A stretch of DNA of 26,383 bases from CAJXNP01 sp050305935. GTDB lineage: Bacteria > Bacteroidota > Bacteroidia > Cytophagales > Cyclobacteriaceae. The position numbers were made by a program, and so were the translations under genes. This document shows, piece after piece, positions 1 through 7,611 of this stretch. Positions within the stretch are counted from its first letter, which is position 1, and every line of letters begins with the position of its first letter. The DNA is taken from NCBI GenBank assembly GCA_050305935.1, contig JBNLGG010000057.1:1-26383 (forward strand). Reading direction: 5' to 3'. The notes beneath the pieces were generated by a model. The model did no database searches, was not told the origin of the DNA, and saw only the letters and a list, made by a program, of their open reading frames with translations.

Positions 1-58
1 AACCATGATCACTCAGGATCTCGATTATATTTAATTATCAACTATAAAAACAAGTATT

Positions 59-325
59 ATGCTTAAAATCAACTCTTCTAAATTATGTGTTATTACAGAA
101 TGCATAGGCAGTAGCTTCTGGAAGAAGTTACATGCCTTACTCTGTTTATTTGTTTTAAGTCTTACGTTTCATGGCCACAAAGTGGAGGCCCAATCCACAG
201 CAAGCTATGACTGGAAGAATGTAGCCATTGGTGGTGGCGGGTTTGTTTCCGCAATAATCACCAGTAAAACCGAACAAAACCTGGTTAAACTCCGGGAAAT
301 TAACAAAAAAGAAAATAACTACTGA
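59..325 (+). pseudogene. Truncated N-terminus of a second GH74 xyloglucanase
   Basis: An 88-codon frame with a signal-peptide-like hydrophobic stretch (about residues 22-44, ending VEAQ) and then a mature start that closely copies the intact GH74 at 3424-5898. Both share WKNVAIGGGGFVSAII and SKTEQNLV. Over a 76-base stretch from the DW/NW codons to NLV I count 65 matching bases, most differences being in third codon positions, so the copy was probably once functional. Homology stops at about base 284, just before the catalytic aspartate motif, and an unrelated tail KLREINKKENNY follows. The stop lies one base before the ATG of the next gene. The fragment lacks both propellers and cannot be a working GH74. 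It could still be translated as a small exported peptide or leader; I call it a remnant left by a deletion or insertion. Confidence 0.8.
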
Positions 326-326
326 T

Positions 327-2558
327 ATGAAAAAATTTAAGCTTTTAGTATCGCTGAGTATTGTGCTCCTTTGTGTAACATCCTTGTTCGCACAAACCCC
401 AAATTGCTTTTTAGATGATTTTGTACCAAAAAATGCAACAATCCCAATTTCAACAGCGGCAAGCAAAACTGCGAGTTCACCAACTGCAACGGTCACTTTA
501 TCGGCCGATACGCTGGGCAAAATATCCAAATATGTCTTTGGAAATGCCATAGCGTCCTGGATGGGGAATACCACAGGAGAAGCCGCATTTGTGGAAAATA
601 CCCAGTTGTTGAATCCTTCCTTGATCCGTTACCCCGGGGGAAGCTGGTCCAATATCTTTTTCTGGGATGGAATACCAACCGATCTACCCGACTCTATATA
701 CGATTCATCGGGAAATAGTGTAGAGATGTACCCTATTTCAGGAAAAAATGACTGGCCTACTACCACGGATAACTACTATATATTACGCCAGCAAACCGGT
801 TCGCAAGGTCTTATCACTGTCAATTATGGTTATGCCCGCTACGGGTTGAGCAATGACCCGGTTGCGCAGGCTGCCCATCTGGCCGCCGATTGGGTGCGCT
901 ATGATAATGGACGCACTAAATTCTGGGAAATCGGAAACGAAAATGCCGGTCCCTGGGAAGCTGGGTGGAAGATCAACACAAGTACCAACAAGGACGGGCA
1001 GCCTGAGATCATTACCGGTCAGCTTTACGGCCAGCATTTCAGGGTTTTTGCCGATTCCATGAGAGCAGCAGCGGCTGAGGTGGGTGCAACAATATATATT
1101 GGTGCACAGGTATTGCATTACGATGGCACAACAAGCTGGAATTCGGTGGATAGAACCTGGAATTCGGGAGTGTTTAGTGAAGTTGGCGATGCTGCCGATT
1201 TCTACGTAATGCACAACTACTTTGGAACGGATGCAAACGCAGAGAATTTATTGGTGGCCGCATCAACGGAACCGAAAAAAAATATAGACTTTATTAAGCA
1301 GGATATTATTGACAAAAATGCTTTTCCCAAACCTGTGGCCATCACCGAGTATAATATAAACTATAATTCGGCCAATCCGACCATGGGACGATCATATATC
1401 AATGGAATGCAGGCTACTATCCTTTTTAATGAATTAATCAAGAATAATTTTGGATTGGGAGCAAGGTGGTTACTGGCCTCGGGTGAGGACGGAATGTTTT
1501 ATCAGGGGAATGACGCAAGTTTAAGGTGGCAGCCCCGACCGGATTTCTATTATGCTTATTATACACAGAAATTTACCGGCAATCATGTAATTCCTGCTAC
1601 TTCAGACAACTCGAACGTCTTAGCTTATGCTTCCAGGTTTGCTTCAGGTGAAACCGGGGTAGTACTTGTAAATAAAGCAAATACTGCCCAGGTGGTAGAA
1701 ATAAATCCGGGTAGTATAGGTGTTGGACCCCAATACTATAATTATTCGTTGACTGGTGGCAACGATAATGGAGATTTTTCTTTGTATGTATCGGTAAATG
1801 GCGTGAGTGCCACAGGAACACAATGGGGCCCTCGCGAAACACTTGAGACGATTCCGGCCAATGCTTATTCAACTGGTCAAGCCATTAAATTGGACGTTCC
1901 TGCGCGGTCGGTTCAGTTTATCATGATTGATGGAGGTACTGGGGGAGGTGAGGCTACTTCCTTGCATGTACAGTCGATACTTACCGGTACGCAAAATGCA
2001 GGAAGGGGCAACAAGCTTGGTACGGCAACGGTCACCGTTTATAATGATTTGGGCACTGCTGTGAGTGGCGCTACCGTCACAGGTACATTTTCAGGGACAT
2101 TCAATGAAACTGTATCAGGTACAACCGACTCTAACGGAACAGTGACTTTAATCACTAACGGGACAGCTAAGGGCAACGTAACCGTAAATTTGTGTGTGGA
2201 CAATGTAACGCATAGCTCATTAACATATGCCCCCGCACAAAATGTGATTACCTGTACGGGTGCCGGGGCACGTTTTTCTGTCAGCCAGATGGATTCACGT
2301 GCCACCGAAAAAGAAGAGGAGATGAATTTTGTGATCTATCCTAACCCGTCTTCTAGTGGAAAGTTCACAGTTGTCCTTCCTGAAATTACCGGGACGGCGA
2401 CTATAAGCATCTTTGACAGCCAAGGGAAATTGCTGTATCAGAAATATACGGATGGCAATAAAAAACTCGAGATCATTCAGCGCCTGAATGCAGGGGTTTA
2501 CCTGGTAAAGGTAAGTTCCGATCAGCTTAATTTGACAAAGAAATTAATCGTCGATTAA
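327..2558 (+). CDS. Secreted clan GH-A glycoside hydrolase, family uncertain, with Ig-like domain and T9SS tail (paralog 1)
   Basis: A 743-residue protein. Residues 1-23 are a signal peptide (ending SLFAQ). About 50-535 form a TIM-barrel hydrolase with RYPGGSWSNIFFWDG, a probable acid/base Glu205 in FWEIGNENAGPWEAG and a probable nucleophile Glu341 in ITEYN. This layout recalls clan GH-A families such as GH51, GH44 and GH39, but I do not recognise the family. About 548-650 is an Ig-like domain (TATVTVYNDLGTAVSGATV), and 668-743 is a T9SS type A sorting domain (FVIYPNP...KKLIVD). The catalytic part is about 88% identical over 161 compared residues to the protein at 11344-13266, but the tails differ: this tail matches that of the GH74 enzyme at 57 of 76 residues. 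Role inferred from context: release of arabinose or cleavage of a xyloglucan-type chain outside the cell. An alpha-L-arabinofuranosidase annotation is possible but not proven. Confidence 0.85.
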   Translation: MKKFKLLVSLSIVLLCVTSLFAQTPNCFLDDFVPKNATIPISTAASKTASSPTATVTLSADTLGKISKYVFGNAIASWMGNTTGEAAFVENTQLLNPSLIRYPGGSWSNIFFWDGIPTDLPDSIYDSSGNSVEMYPISGKNDWPTTTDNYYILRQQTGSQGLITVNYGYARYGLSNDPVAQAAHLAADWVRYDNGRTKFWEIGNENAGPWEAGWKINTSTNKDGQPEIITGQLYGQHFRVFADSMRAAAAEVGATIYIGAQVLHYDGTTSWNSVDRTWNSGVFSEVGDAADFYVMHNYFGTDANAENLLVAASTEPKKNIDFIKQDIIDKNAFPKPVAITEYNINYNSANPTMGRSYINGMQATILFNELIKNNFGLGARWLLASGEDGMFYQGNDASLRWQPRPDFYYAYYTQKFTGNHVIPATSDNSNVLAYASRFASGETGVVLVNKANTAQVVEINPGSIGVGPQYYNYSLTGGNDNGDFSLYVSVNGVSATGTQWGPRETLETIPANAYSTGQAIKLDVPARSVQFIMIDGGTGGGEATSLHVQSILTGTQNAGRGNKLGTATVTVYNDLGTAVSGATVTGTFSGTFNETVSGTTDSNGTVTLITNGTAKGNVTVNLCVDNVTHSSLTYAPAQNVITCTGAGARFSVSQMDSRATEKEEEMNFVIYPNPSSSGKFTVVLPEITGTATISIFDSQGKLLYQKYTDGNKKLEIIQRLNAGVYLVKVSSDQLNLTKKLIVD

Positions 2559-2569
2559 TAGGAGGAATG

Positions 2570-2600
2570 GAAAAGTGGGGATGCTGACTCCCCACTTTTC
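2570..2600 (+). terminator. Hairpin terminator after paralog 1
   Basis: A perfect 12-bp inverted repeat (GAAAAGTGGGGA at 2570-2581 against TCCCCACTTTTC at 2589-2600) with a 7-base loop, starting 12 bases after the stop codon at 2558. The right arm ends in TTTT. No long T run follows, so it could also act as an mRNA 3' stabiliser. Confidence 0.7.
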
Positions 2601-2622
2601 ACACTCTAAAAGGAAGTAGAAA

Positions 2623-2781
2623 ATGAGGTCAAACTTTTTGCTTTTTTGGTTTTGGTTCTTGTCGTATTTTTTGCCATGTATTGAGAAGGAAGAAACAGTA
2701 ATAGAAGTTCCGGCTTTTACATTGAGTGATGACAATGGACGAAAAAGTGTAATGCCTTTCAGCCGATCCAGACTTCTTTAA
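2623..2781 (+). pseudogene. Short lipoprotein-like remnant, possibly the N-terminus of a lost GH5 copy
   Basis: A 52-residue frame beginning MRSNFLLFWFWFLSYFLPC followed by an acidic stretch and VPAFTLSDDNG. The first residues and the DNA around the start (ATGARGTCAAAYTTTTT) match the start of the BACON-GH5 lipoprotein at 6028 (MKSNFLFF..., then a lipobox Cys and VPVLTV). Like that gene, it lies directly behind a GH74-type T9SS tail. I therefore read it as the decayed start of a duplicated GH5 gene. The phrase VPAFTLSDDNGRKSV also resembles the start of thioredoxin-like (AhpC/TSA) lipoproteins, so that is the alternative. No further homology is seen after about residue 40. It is unlikely to be a functional enzyme. 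Confidence 0.5.
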
Positions 2782-3102
2782 TCTAACGTATCAATGTAAT
2801 TGATTTCTTGTAAGGAAAGTATGATCAAATTTGCATTGAAATGCTGGAAAGCTGCTTTGCATTTTCCGGTTCGGGCCGATTCATAATCCCCCCAACTCCT
2901 TGAAAAACAGATGAAATGGGTGGGAAATATTCCCCTGTCGTAATGCAACACGACGAAATCAATAACACATTTCGGCCACTAATTCGATACATTTCGACAC
3001 CTCTTCGAGAAACGAATAATATATATTTGACACGTGCTCATTGAGGCTTTTCAACCGCTTTAAAGTTTTACAGATTTTTTTCTGCGATAGCACAAAAGAT
3101 TG

Positions 3103-3163
3103 TGATGATCAATTCTATTATACTATGTGTGTTAAATGAACCGTCGATGAATTCTAATCATCA
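3103..3163. promoter_or_regulatory. Imperfect inverted repeat, possible operator
   Basis: TGATGAT (3103-3109) pairs with ATCATCA (3157-3163), and AATTC (3111-3115) pairs with GAATT (3149-3153), leaving a 33-base centre. Because the gap is long, it is more likely a pair of half-sites for a DNA-binding regulator than a terminator. It lies about 260 bases upstream of the GH74 start. This assignment rests on symmetry alone. Confidence 0.25.
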
Positions 3164-3231
3164 TGACACACTTTGTTTTAATTCAACCTTGCAACGATAA
3201 ATAAATATGCCTTAAACAAAGACGAAAGATT

Positions 3232-3336
3232 ATGAAAAAGAATTACCCGATCCAAAATGTGCAATATGAATTACCACCGTCATTATCTGTAAAAGTATTT
3301 TTTGTAGGGCCGCAGTGTATCCGACACAAGTTTTAA
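3232..3336 (+). CDS. Possible 34-residue ORF, doubtful
   Basis: The frame begins MKKNYPIQNVQYELPPSLSV and ends CIRHKF. It follows an AT-rich stretch (GATAAATAAATATGCC...) typical of Bacteroidota leader regions. I recognise no family. The MKKN start and its place upstream of a polysaccharide-degradation gene suggest, weakly, the decayed start of a SusC-type gene or a short leader peptide. It may be chance. Confidence 0.2.
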   Translation: MKKNYPIQNVQYELPPSLSVKVFFVGPQCIRHKF

Positions 3337-3423
3337 GACTTAACAACGTTGAGATAGGTCATTCTCACAACCACGAAATACCTATGACTTTATGTAGATG
3401 TAAATTTTTAAAAAGTGTTTATT

Positions 3424-5898
3424 ATGAGAGAATTCAACTTTTGTGAAAACAGAGAAAAGCAAAATATTTTTGTTTTTCTTTGTTTATTTTTCTTTGGTCT
3501 GGTATTTCAGAGTTATGAGGTTGGAGCCCAAACAGCAGAGAACTACAATTGGAAGAATGTAGCGATTGGTGGGGGTGGATTTGTGTCTGCCATTATCCCC
3601 AGTAAAACTGAACAAAACCTGGTCTACGCCAGGACTGACGTGGGGGGAGCCTACCGATGGGATACTTCCACTTCGAGTTGGGTTCCATTGTTAGACTGGG
3701 TGTCGGACGATGAAGCTGGGTACCTTGGCGTAGAGTCTTTGGCCATTGATCCTCAATCGCCCAATAAAGTATATATGCTTGTAGGTATCTCTTATTTCAA
3801 CAACGGGAAAACAGCTATCCTCCGTTCAGACGATTACGGCGATACTTATACTATTACCGATGTTACCAATCAGTTCAAGACCCATGGCAATGGTATGGGA
3901 CGACAAGCTGGGGAAAAACTTGTTGTCGACCCGAACAATAGCAACATTCTATACTGCGGCACGCGATGGAATGGCTTGTTTAAAAGCACCGACGCCGGTG
4001 CTACATGGAGTCGGTTGAATTCTCTTGATGTAACCACAACTCCAAATGAAAACGGGATTAGCTTTGTTGTTTTAGATGGCGGCAGTGTTTCGGGTGGTGC
4101 TACTCAAAGGATCATTGTAGGGGTTTCACGTAGTGGTAGTACAAACATGTTTCGAAGTGATGATGGTGGACTGTCATTTTCCCCCGTACCTGGCGCCACC
4201 ACTACTTATATGCCACATCGGGCAGCATTGGCAAGCGACGGAAACCTGTACATCACATATGGCGACGGTGCGGGCCCACACGGGCACTGGTCAGAGCCTG
4301 AGCCCATGGAAAATGGGCAGATATGGAAGTATAATATTTCATCAGGAGACTGGACAGATATCACACCTTCAGGTTATACAAGGGCTTTTGGTGGTATCAG
4401 CGTAGATCCAAACAATCCGGACCGTGTGGTAGCTTCTACCATCAACACATATATGTCACAAGGTGGTGCCTGGGGCGACAGGATATTTCTTAGCACAAAC
4501 GGGGGAACAAGTTGGATTGATGTGGTAGCCCGGGGATTTTCTATGGATCCAAATGGCGTGACATGGATTGAAGGGCACTCTATCCATTGGGCTGGCTCTG
4601 TAGAATTTGATCCTTTCGATACGGAAAAGGTTTGGGTTACTTCGGGCAATGGTATTTTTGTAAATGATAACATCAGCACCAGCGGCACCTGGCGATTTTT
4701 GGTAAAAGGGCTGGAAGAGACAGTACCACTTGGTTTGGTGAGCATACCTGGCGGCCCGGTAATCTCTGTCATCGGCGACTACGATGGTTTTAGGCATACG
4801 AATATTAACCAATACGAACCAATCCATAATCCCCAAATGGGAACCACTACGGGATTGGCAGTGGCCGCTCAAAATACCGATAAAATGGTACGTGTAGGGA
4901 ACGAAATGTATTACTCTACCGACATGGGCGTCTCCTGGACAAAGTGTACAAAGAACGGCAAACACGGCCAGGTGGCCATATCGGCAGACGGAAATACCTT
5001 TCTACACTGTCCATCTGGTTCAAGTACTACTTACAGATCTACGAATAACGGAAGTTCATGGTCTGCTGTAAGCGGATTGAGTATTGGCGATGCAAGACCT
5101 TTGGGAGACCCCGTAAACTCCAATAAATTTTATGTTTATAATCCTGCTAACGGATCAATTTTGGTAAGCACAAACGGCGGCTCTTCTTTTACCGCAGCTG
5201 GTTCAGTAGCAAGCTGGGGCTCAAAAGTTATTCGTGTTGCACCCGCCAGGGAAGGCGATGTTTGGGTAGCGCTAAATGGAGGTGGCCTGACGAGATCCAC
5301 CAATTCAGGCCAGTCATTTTCTGCGATAAGCGGGGTAAGCTACTGTGGCGCTGTTGGTTTTGGGAAGGAGACATCAGGTAGCAGCTATCCCACCATTTAT
5401 ATATGGGGTACAGTGGGTGGTGTGCGGGGACTTTACCGCTCAACCGACGAAGCAGCTTCCTGGATGCGTGTAAATGATGATGCTCATGAGTATGGCGGCC
5501 CAGGTAACGGGCAGTTTGTAGTAGGTGATATGAACGTTTTTGGACGTGTGTACATGAGTACTGCTGGTAGGGGAGTCATTTATGGTGAGCCTGAAGGAGC
5601 TTCCCCTGTAGATCCCCCTATTGATCCGCCGGTTGTGAGTTCCATTAAAAATGACGATGAATTGAAATTTGTCATCTACCCTAACCCTGCCTCTAACGGA
5701 AAGTTTACAGTGAACCTGCCAGCAATCGACGGAATGGCGACCGTTACCATTTTTGATGTGCAGGGCAGGTTACTTTACCAGCATTATACAGATGGAAGTA
5801 AAAAACTGGAACTCGATCAGCGCTTAAACGCAGGAGTATATCTTATTAAGGTAAGCTCTGATACACTCGATATTACAAAGAAGTTGATTGTTAATTGA
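3424..5898 (+). CDS. GH74 endo-xyloglucanase with T9SS sorting domain
   Basis: GH74 enzymes cut the beta-1,4-glucan backbone of xyloglucan; this copy should be exported and secreted by T9SS. Residues 1 to about 36 form a signal peptide (ending VGAQ). The body shows repeated Asp-box type motifs of a double seven-bladed propeller (FRSDDGGLSF, LSTNGGTSW, YSTDMGVSW, RSTNNGSSW, VSTNGGSSF, RSTNSGQSF). The N-terminal catalytic Asp is Asp72 in ARTDVGGAYRW. The second acid lies in the GDYDGF motif (about 451-456), probably Asp452 or Asp454. Residues 749-824 form a T9SS type A domain (FVIYPNP...KKLIVN). I chose the ATG at 3424; an in-frame GTG at 3415 would add three residues. The GH5 gene follows after 129 bases. 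A truncated second copy of its N-terminus is at 59-325, and its tail is mirrored in the gene at 327-2558. Confidence 0.93.
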   Translation: MREFNFCENREKQNIFVFLCLFFFGLVFQSYEVGAQTAENYNWKNVAIGGGGFVSAIIPSKTEQNLVYARTDVGGAYRWDTSTSSWVPLLDWVSDDEAGYLGVESLAIDPQSPNKVYMLVGISYFNNGKTAILRSDDYGDTYTITDVTNQFKTHGNGMGRQAGEKLVVDPNNSNILYCGTRWNGLFKSTDAGATWSRLNSLDVTTTPNENGISFVVLDGGSVSGGATQRIIVGVSRSGSTNMFRSDDGGLSFSPVPGATTTYMPHRAALASDGNLYITYGDGAGPHGHWSEPEPMENGQIWKYNISSGDWTDITPSGYTRAFGGISVDPNNPDRVVASTINTYMSQGGAWGDRIFLSTNGGTSWIDVVARGFSMDPNGVTWIEGHSIHWAGSVEFDPFDTEKVWVTSGNGIFVNDNISTSGTWRFLVKGLEETVPLGLVSIPGGPVISVIGDYDGFRHTNINQYEPIHNPQMGTTTGLAVAAQNTDKMVRVGNEMYYSTDMGVSWTKCTKNGKHGQVAISADGNTFLHCPSGSSTTYRSTNNGSSWSAVSGLSIGDARPLGDPVNSNKFYVYNPANGSILVSTNGGSSFTAAGSVASWGSKVIRVAPAREGDVWVALNGGGLTRSTNSGQSFSAISGVSYCGAVGFGKETSGSSYPTIYIWGTVGGVRGLYRSTDEAASWMRVNDDAHEYGGPGNGQFVVGDMNVFGRVYMSTAGRGVIYGEPEGASPVDPPIDPPVVSSIKNDDELKFVIYPNPASNGKFTVNLPAIDGMATVTIFDVQGRLLYQHYTDGSKKLELDQRLNAGVYLIKVSSDTLDITKKLIVN

Positions 5899-5926
5899 AG
5901 GGAGGAATGAAAAAATAGAGACGGTT

Positions 5927-5982
5927 GTCTAACGGTTTGGGGAGTACGCGATTTCATAAACATAATACTCAAACCGTCAGAC
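5927..5982 (+). terminator. Long-loop hairpin between GH74 and GH5
   Basis: GTCTAACGGTTTG (5927-5939) pairs with CAAACCGTCAGAC (5970-5982) with one mismatch and a 30-base loop. No T run follows. It may be a weak attenuator or RNA-processing element that sets different GH74 and GH5 transcript levels. Confidence 0.4.
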
Positions 5983-6027
5983 GTGGACTAAGAAGAGCAA
6001 TATATTTGTAACTATAAATTTTATAAC

Positions 6028-7533
6028 ATGAAGTCAAATTTTTTATTTTTTGCGGTTTTAATTCTTTTCGGGATCACGGTTTTTGTATCCTGTAAGGAAG
6101 GGGGCGAAGCAGTTCCAGTACTTACTGTTTCGTCTGGTGAGATTTCTTTTTCGGCAGAGGGCGGAGATACCACAATCACAATTACATCTAATGATCAATG
6201 GATTATTAATAATTCTGCTTCTTCCTGGCTTCAATTGAGCCAGACAAGTGGGAATAGTGGGAGTACGACTGTTCAATTGACTGTAGAGTCAAATACCACC
6301 GGTTCAAAGCGATCCGCTGTATTGGATGTTTCCTCGTCAAATGGCCAGGCCAGGCGTGTCAAGGTGTCCCAGGACTTTATGTATGTGGTACCTTCTATAT
6401 ATCCTTCGTACAATACATCACCCCAAGCACCGGACGCAACAGGGATGAGCAGCAACGCGGTGGAACTGGCAGCTAAAATGAAATTGGGCTGGAACATCGG
6501 TAATACCATGGAAGCTCCCGGAGTAACAGCGTGGGGTAATCCTGCCATCACGGAGGATTACGTGAAAGCTGTAAAGGAGCAAGGATTTAATGCTATTCGA
6601 ATTCCTTGTGCCTGGGACTGGGATTGGAGAGAGGATTCCCCTTGGGCTGGGGATAATATCCATATTGAAGATTACAAGACAGCCCGCATTAAAACCGAAT
6701 GGCTTGACCGCGTAAAAGAAGTGGTTGGTTATTGTGTCAATAACGATATGTACGTACTTCTGAATATTCATTATGATGGTGGCTGGCTTGAGCATAACTT
6801 TACACCGGAAAAAAAGGACTCTGTGAATGCCAAGCAAAAAGCTTACTGGGAGCAGATAGCAACAGCCATGCGCGATTTCGATGAGCATCTGATGTTTGCC
6901 AGTGCCAATGAACCGGCTGTCAATACAGCAGAAGAGATGGAAGCCCTTCATTCTTATCATCAAACGTTCATTAATGCAGTCCGCTCCACAGGTGGAAGAA
7001 ACAGCTACAGGGTGCTTGTAGTTCAGGGACCCGGCACAAATATTGAAAAGAGCAATGTGCTGATGGATATGCCTACAGATGAGATTGAGGGCCGTTTGAT
7101 GGCTGAGGTGCATTTTTACTCTCCTTCACAGTTCTGCATCTTGATGGATGGCGACGCAAGCTGGGGCAAAATGTTCTACTACTGGGGCGCCGGGCACCAC
7201 TCAACAATTGAGCCCGACCGAAATCCCACCTGGGGAGAAGAGGATGAAGTGGACAAATCTTTTAGTTTGGCAAAGACGAAGTTCGTTGATAAAGGAATAC
7301 CGGTAATATTGGGTGAGTATGGAGCATACAGGCGTGATAATAATAAATATGTCCCTCAAGATCTGGAAACACACAATGATGCAGTCGATTATTGGATCAC
7401 TTATGTGACAAAAAAAGCACTTGCCAATGGTTTAATTCCATTCTGGTGGGATACAGGTGTTGCAATTGATAGGTCAAATTACACAATAAAAGATCAACGG
7501 ACGATTGATGCCATTATAGCAGGCAGTAAATAG
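6028..7533 (+). CDS. BACON-GH5 (subfamily 4-like) endo-glucanase/xyloglucanase lipoprotein
   Basis: A 501-residue surface lipoprotein. The signal sequence ends in a lipobox before the Cys in TVFVSCKEGG (about residue 22). Residues 30-117 are a BACON domain (SASSWLQLSQTSGNSG...QARRVKVSQ), a putative glycan-binding or spacer module in Bacteroidota enzymes. From about 145 to the end is a GH5 TIM barrel with the opening LGWNIGNTMEAPG, AWGNPAITEDYVKAVKEQGF and IRIPCAWDWDW, acid/base Glu295 in ASANEPA and nucleophile Glu430 in ILGEYGAYRR. The LGWNIGNT...AWGNP pattern is typical of GH5_4, which holds many endo-xyloglucanases and mixed-linkage glucanases. It ends at a strong terminator. It would be the membrane-anchored counterpart of the secreted GH74 and GH44 enzymes. 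A near copy of its BACON module is in the esterase at 17017. Specificity for xyloglucan is inferred from subfamily and neighbours. Confidence 0.92.
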   Translation: MKSNFLFFAVLILFGITVFVSCKEGGEAVPVLTVSSGEISFSAEGGDTTITITSNDQWIINNSASSWLQLSQTSGNSGSTTVQLTVESNTTGSKRSAVLDVSSSNGQARRVKVSQDFMYVVPSIYPSYNTSPQAPDATGMSSNAVELAAKMKLGWNIGNTMEAPGVTAWGNPAITEDYVKAVKEQGFNAIRIPCAWDWDWREDSPWAGDNIHIEDYKTARIKTEWLDRVKEVVGYCVNNDMYVLLNIHYDGGWLEHNFTPEKKDSVNAKQKAYWEQIATAMRDFDEHLMFASANEPAVNTAEEMEALHSYHQTFINAVRSTGGRNSYRVLVVQGPGTNIEKSNVLMDMPTDEIEGRLMAEVHFYSPSQFCILMDGDASWGKMFYYWGAGHHSTIEPDRNPTWGEEDEVDKSFSLAKTKFVDKGIPVILGEYGAYRRDNNKYVPQDLETHNDAVDYWITYVTKKALANGLIPFWWDTGVAIDRSNYTIKDQRTIDAIIAGSK

Positions 7534-7549
7534 AATCTCTGAATTGCTC

Positions 7550-7581
7550 AACCTCCAAGGTTTTTTAAAACCTTGGAGGTT
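7550..7581 (+). terminator. Strong intrinsic terminator after GH5
   Basis: AACCTCCAAGGTTTT (7550-7564) and AAAACCTTGGAGGTT (7567-7581) are perfect reverse complements, with T runs inside the stem and TAATTT after it. It divides the GH74-GH5 unit from the genes starting at 7612. The same symmetry could work in both directions. Confidence 0.85.
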
Positions 7582-7611
7582 TAATTTGATAAAACCACTC
7601 AAAATATATAA

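Larger units (their letters stand above)
2782..3414. other. Long AT-rich intergenic region upstream of GH74
   Basis: This 633-base spacer is the only long gap in the window and probably contains the promoter for the GH74-GH5 unit. It holds a TATATTTG match to the Bacteroidota -7 element (TAnnTTTG) at 3022-3029 without a well-placed -33 TTTG, an imperfect dyad at 3103-3163 and a 34-codon frame at 3232-3336. I see no tRNA, riboswitch or insertion sequence in it. Confidence 0.6.

Noticed and set aside
327..2558. Naming the clan GH-A pair as GH51 alpha-L-arabinofuranosidases
   Set aside because: The GNE and TEY motifs are shared by several clan GH-A families, and the rest does not match GH51 signatures I know.
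6418..7113. 231-codon open frame on the minus strand inside GH5
   Set aside because: It lies fully within a gene with intact catalytic motifs on the other strand, is rich in Cys/His/Ile as expected of a frame shadow, and resembles no family.
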